Notes under the pieces: generated by a model
The model's database searches: none
What the model saw: only the letters and a program-made list of their open reading frames with translations
Told to the model about the DNA's origin: nothing
Made by a program: the position numbers and the translations under genes
Part shown: positions 60,758 to 64,000 of the stretch, one piece after another
How positions within the stretch are numbered: position 1 is the first letter of the stretch
How the letters are laid out: every line of letters starts with the position of its first letter
NCBI RefSeq assembly: GCF_003688895.1
Contig: NZ_REFV01000003.1
Span: forward strand, 1 to 64,000
Source: Dokdonia sinensis
GTDB lineage: Bacteria > Bacteroidota > Bacteroidia > Flavobacteriales > Flavobacteriaceae
DNA length: 64,000 nt
Reading direction: 5' to 3'

Positions 60758-61498
60758 ATGGGAATGAACATTTTCGGATTTAAGCGCAAAAAAGAATATA
60801 CGGCAGAGGATATTTTAGAACAACTTGATAGGTGCGCAAACGATTTCACTTTTCCAATGCTTGATAATGGATATATCTATCCTGTTCACTCGAAGTTGAG
60901 CGCATACAGAGATGGTAATCGCTGGGCTTTAATTATTGAGGTTATAGGATTTAATTATCGTAGTGGCGGACACAATGGAATTAGCAACTGTTTGCACACA
61001 TACGGAAACTGTATTGACACAAAACCTGGAACTGATAACGCTAATTTTCTTTATATAACGGATAGTAGTTCAGATCATCCAACTTTCGATGACGAATACG
61101 AAGAAAGTTTAAATCCAAAATCGAAGACTATGATATTGCGAAAAAATGAAATCGCTATTAATCATAATCGGAAATTTTACATAAATAAGGGTATTGAGTT
61201 AGAAGAAGATGATAAAATTTTTATTTGGGAATTTTTGAGAGGTTTAGAACCTGAACATAATAAAGACTTTGAGGCAACTGAAAACGAGATTAGAACACGA
61301 ATCCCAAGGGACCTGCCACAAATTATGGAATTAACCGAATGGAATCATCCTGACTGCGCTGACTCTGAACTTCCTAGTAGAAATGAAACATTTCAGCAAA
61401 TAGCAAAGGTCTTGGAAACTGGAAATACAGAACTTTACAAGCCGAATGTAAAACCAAATAATCATTGGAAAAATTGGCCTGCTGGAGGAACATTGTAA
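60758..61498 (+). CDS. DUF7003-like protein, possible immunity-type function
   Basis: A 246-residue cytoplasmic protein. The opening (FGFKRKKEYTAEDILEQLDRCAND) and the middle (YIYPVHSKLSAYRDGNRWALIIEVIGFNYRSGG, then YGNC) resemble DUF7003-type proteins, which I recall from toxin-immunity neighbourhoods. Base composition is more AT-rich than that of purT and it is flanked by gene-poor sequence, hinting at acquisition. No partner toxin is visible. Family and role are uncertain. Confidence 0.5.
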   Translation: MGMNIFGFKRKKEYTAEDILEQLDRCANDFTFPMLDNGYIYPVHSKLSAYRDGNRWALIIEVIGFNYRSGGHNGISNCLHTYGNCIDTKPGTDNANFLYITDSSSDHPTFDDEYEESLNPKSKTMILRKNEIAINHNRKFYINKGIELEEDDKIFIWEFLRGLEPEHNKDFEATENEIRTRIPRDLPQIMELTEWNHPDCADSELPSRNETFQQIAKVLETGNTELYKPNVKPNNHWKNWPAGGTL

Positions 61499-61658
61499 AT
61501 TAGTAGGCGCCCTAACTTGCAATTCAGCATACAAATAAGCTGCAACATTATTTAGAAATAAATTAAGCGCAAGCAATCTAAAGCATCACTATCAGCAATA
61601 TAAAATAAAGAGTTTCATCTTTAATTTCCTTCTATAATTCGAGAAGGAAAATTTAGAA

Positions 61659-62573
61659 TCAATCCCTAATTAAAGGCAACGTACTACATCGTAACAACCC
61701 CTCCTGCTTTGCAATCTCTGCATAGGGCACTTCCTCAACAGTAATATCCTGATTGCGCAACCAAGTATTCAATCTGGTGAAATTGCGCTCAGAAATAACA
61801 ACCTCTGGAGAAATACTGAAGATGTTTGAGTTCATGTTAAACATTTCCTCTGCAGTAATTTCAAATATGTTTTCTTTTCCGTAAAATTTTACCAGCCACT
61901 CATACTCTTTCTCTTGTAGAAACCCATTTTTGTGGAGAATGGCTTTTCCTTTTCCCACGGGTTGGAAACAGCAGTCTAGATGAAGTGCGTTGCTGTATGG
62001 GTCGGTATTTGATTTCCTTAAATCAAAAGACATCACTTTCTTTCTAGGAAAAAGCTCCTGAATCATTCCTACTGCCAGCATATTAGTTCGGGCAATGATA
62101 TAGTCTGAATAATCGTCACCACGGTAGGTGCCTATAAAAATGTGGTCATCTGCTAGCATAACATCACCACCTTCAATATGTGCCTCTTCGGGCAATCTAA
62201 AAACGTGCGTCGCTGGCACTTGATTTATCACATGCTGTATCGCATCAATTTCCTCTTCTCGGTCTGGAAGAATGTTAGCCTTAAAGAACCTATTGTCAAT
62301 AACAAAACCAATGTCCCTAGTAAAAATCTGATTAAGATTCTTTATTATTTCTGGCCTAAACACCTGTACATCGTATTTATGAAAAACTGCAGCCACAGCT
62401 TCCATCTCTGGCACCATATCTTTTTCTAAGGGATATGTGCCCTCACGCAAGTGAAGTGCAGACTTAGGGTCATAAGCATCCTCCAGTTTTGGTGTAGGAC
62501 CATTACTTTTGGCAGTTCCTAGGACTACTGCTCTAAGGCGAGAGGTTTCATTCTGTACATTGAGTTTAAGCAT
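61659..62573 (-). CDS. Amidinotransferase/arginine deiminase-fold hydrolase
   Basis: A 304-residue guanidino-group modifying enzyme fold. Features consistent with an active site are the EGGDVM segment (IEGGDVMLADDHIFIG), HLDCCF with a histidine, and Cys296 in LLRCSTLPLIRD. The group includes arginine deiminases, dimethylarginine hydrolases and amidinotransferases; substrate specificity cannot be read from sequence. Monocistronic. Confidence 0.85.
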   Translation of the reverse strand: MLKLNVQNETSRLRAVVLGTAKSNGPTPKLEDAYDPKSALHLREGTYPLEKDMVPEMEAVAAVFHKYDVQVFRPEIIKNLNQIFTRDIGFVIDNRFFKANILPDREEEIDAIQHVINQVPATHVFRLPEEAHIEGGDVMLADDHIFIGTYRGDDYSDYIIARTNMLAVGMIQELFPRKKVMSFDLRKSNTDPYSNALHLDCCFQPVGKGKAILHKNGFLQEKEYEWLVKFYGKENIFEITAEEMFNMNSNIFSISPEVVISERNFTRLNTWLRNQDITVEEVPYAEIAKQEGLLRCSTLPLIRD

Positions 62574-62647
62574 AAAGCGAAGATAAAAATTCCAAACCTT
62601 AAAATATCAATTTAAAAATTGGAAAATAAATGGAATCATAAACACTG

Positions 62648-63148
62648 TTATTTTACAAGTGGCACCCAAAATTCTTCTTGAGATAATGGATCCATAGGAC
62701 CTTTATAATTCTCATCCATATATTCAAACTGAGGACGAGCGTCCAATTCATACGGAGAATGAGGCAACCAATCTGTCATCACATATTTTACTAAATCCCC
62801 AAAATCTCGCGGTAGTCCCTGATATTCAAATACAGCCCAATGTCCTTCTGGAATCTGTAAAACTTCCAATCCTTGAGGAATCTTTTTAAAACTCATTACA
62901 GCCACTCCTGCCCACTTCTCAAAAAATGTGGTGGGAAGAAATGGCTCCTTCAGGAATGAATCATCGTATATCTGGATACTATAGCTACCAGCATCTGCCC
63001 TGTGCACAATTTCCTTTTTACGAGGTCCGAATGATTGCCACAATTGTTGTGTCGTATTTTCTGCAAGAGACATTCGGCTGTGTATCCCAACGATATGGAT
63101 AGCCTCTCTTTTTATAACTTTTGGGTCTCGGAATAGTTTTGTTTTCAC
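62648..63148 (-). CDS. GyrI-like/effector-binding domain protein
   Basis: A protein of about 166 residues made of one GyrI-like (SOUL/effector-binding) domain. Features: KVIKREAIHIVGIHSRMSLAEN, LWQSFGPRKKEIVHR, then LEVLQIPEGHWAVFEYQGLPRDFGDLVKYVMTDWLP and a C-terminal PQFEYMDENYKG. No DNA-binding part is present. The start is uncertain: GTG 63148 fits the family N-terminus, while TTG 63187 would add residues LSRKRK encoded by the palindrome copy upstream. Stand-alone members bind or hydrolyse small molecules. Confidence 0.75.
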   Translation of the reverse strand: MKTKLFRDPKVIKREAIHIVGIHSRMSLAENTTQQLWQSFGPRKKEIVHRADAGSYSIQIYDDSFLKEPFLPTTFFEKWAGVAVMSFKKIPQGLEVLQIPEGHWAVFEYQGLPRDFGDLVKYVMTDWLPHSPYELDARPQFEYMDENYKGPMDPLSQEEFWVPLVK

Positions 63149-63171
63149 GAAAGTGAAGATAAAATTTTTAC

Positions 63172-63185
63172 GCTTTCGCGAAAGC
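63172..63185. repeat. Dispersed palindrome, exact core copy
   Basis: Lies between gltA and the GyrI-like gene, at or just before the start of the latter. Left flank TTTAC, right flank AAAAT, like the copy at 55443. Confidence 0.95.
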
Positions 63186-63201
63186 AAAATGGATTATAAA
63201 A

Positions 63202-63228
63202 AAAGAGCAAGCACAATGCTCGCTCTTT
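63202..63228 (-). terminator. Terminator of gltA
   Basis: AAAGAGC-AA-GC pairs with GC-TC-GCTCTTT around a short loop; the leftward transcript ends in a U-run from A-rich 63195-63204. Confidence 0.82.
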
Positions 63229-63253
63229 AATGAATAACTTTATACGTTCTGAT

Positions 63254-64000
63254 CTATCTTTTTGAAACTTCTTTGAATTCTCTAAAGTTTTCTCCGGTAT
63301 ACACTTGACGTGGACGACCTATAGGTTCTTTGTTTTCCCTCATCTCTTTCCATTGTGCTATCCATCCCGGAAGACGGCCTAAGGCAAACATTACCGTAAA
63401 CATCTCTACAGGTATGTCTAATGCTCGGTATATAATTCCAGAATAAAAATCTACATTAGGATACAACTTACGATCTACAAAATAAGAATCTTCCAGAGCT
63501 TCCTTCTCAAGACCTTTTGCGATATCAAGAACCGGGTCTTCGATTCCTAACTGATTTAAAACGTCATCTGCAGCAACTTTTATGATTTTTGCACGTGGGT
63601 CAAAATTCTTGTACACGCGGTGACCGAAGCCCATCAAACGGAAAGGATCTTCTTTATCCTTTGCCTTAGCCATATATTTTTTGGTATCGCCACCGTCTTC
63701 TTTAATACTTTCGAGCATCTCAATAACCGCCTGGTTTGCACCGCCGTGTAATGGTCCCCAAAGTGCACATATTCCAGAAGATATAGATGCAAATAGTCCC
63801 GCGTGTGATGACCCTACCATACGTACTGTACTTGTCGAACAGTTTTGCTCGTGGTCTGCGTGTAAGATGAGTAATTTATCTAAAGCGTCTATAACAGCTT
63901 TATCTACTTTGTATTCTTCATTAGGTTTTGCAAACATCATTTTGTGCAGATTCTCAACGTAGCCTAGCGAGTTATCGCCATAGTCAAGTGGCTGGCTTTT
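63254..64000 (-). CDS. gltA: Citrate synthase (C-terminal part, cut by window edge)
   Basis: The frame is open to the last base of the window and covers the C-terminal 248 residues. Citrate synthase features: catalytic histidines in GPLHGGANQ and [15 protein letters not shown], and the aspartate in NVDFYSGII. It condenses acetyl-CoA with oxaloacetate at the entry of the TCA cycle. The N-terminal part lies beyond 64000. Confidence 0.96.
   Translation of the reverse strand, partial: KSQPLDYGDNSLGYVENLHKMMFAKPNEEYKVDKAVIDALDKLLILHADHEQNCSTSTVRMVGSSHAGLFASISSGICALWGPLHGGANQAVIEMLESIKEDGGDTKKYMAKAKDKEDPFRLMGFGHRVYKNFDPRAKIIKVAADDVLNQLGIEDPVLDIAKGLEKEALEDSYFVDRKLYPNVDFYSGIIYRALDIPVEMFTVMFALGRLPGWIAQWKEMRENKEPIGRPRQVYTGENFREFKEVSKR

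Noticed and set aside
1-64000. Search for transposases, integrases, restriction-modification genes, defence islands and biosynthetic clusters
   Set aside because: No open frame carries recognisable features of these systems; the only accessory hints are the two immunity-like genes and remnants.

Overview
The window comes from a Bacteroidota chromosome, most probably a marine member of the Flavobacteriaceae (Dokdonia-like). The genus is an inference. The family rests on gliding genes gldB and gldC, two secreted proteins with type IX secretion (T9SS) C-terminal domains plus the remains of a third, a short 287-residue RpoD, a DnaG lacking zinc ligands, a long-tailed FtsZ, and AT-rich TAnnTTTG-type promoter elements. 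There is one tRNA, no rRNA, no CRISPR array and no recognisable transposase.

Layout. 1-1.5 kb: accessory-looking left edge with gene remnants, a 38-bp perfect palindrome, a 17-bp tandem repeat, a NUDIX hydrolase and an orphan Imm53-type immunity gene. 1.9-8.6 kb: rpoD, rpe, then a leftward set (O-antigen-ligase/TPR protein, small conserved protein, MtfA-like peptidase, Bax-inhibitor-1 membrane protein). 8.8-15.1 kb: two DUF4331-type exported proteins, a TPR lipoprotein, an ECF sigma/anti-sigma pair, an AraC-type regulator, a DUF4252 lipoprotein and tRNA-Arg(TCG). 15.1-31.9 kb: a complete leftward division and cell wall (dcw) cluster: mraZ, rsmH, ftsL-like, ftsI, murE, mraY, murD, ftsW, murG, murC, ftsQ, ftsA, ftsZ, then a YqeY-like gene. 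murF and ddl are absent, and MraZ operator boxes lie in front. 32.2-34.0 kb: alpha/beta hydrolase, engB/ysxC and a small conserved gene. 34.1-40.3 kb: a 1715-residue T9SS-exported repeat protein and a lamin-tail lipoprotein. 41-44.2 kb: DUF5777, YceI and OB-fold genes facing a membrane-bound LytTR regulator. 44.2-52.7 kb: gldC/gldB, nadE, an atypical response regulator, dnaG, a second ECF sigma operon and rsmG. 52.9-64 kb: desaturase, aminotransferase, DUF885 peptidase-like lipoprotein, subtilase, a broken T9SS gene, purT, a possible immunity-like gene, an amidinotransferase, a GyrI-like protein and the start-truncated citrate synthase.

The strongest unexplained signal is a dispersed perfect palindrome, GCTTTCGCGAAAGC, often extended to TACGCTTTCGCGAAAGCGTA. 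I count 18 exact copies plus about ten degraded ones. A given 14-mer of this composition would be expected about 0.0001 times in a window this size. Thirteen exact copies are intergenic, in divergent, tandem and convergent gaps. Five lie inside genes and are translated in different frames (LSRK, FRES; near-copies give AFAK). It behaves like a genome-wide motif of the kind known for HIP1, Chi-like, uptake or nucleoid-protein sites, but I cannot assign it to any of these.
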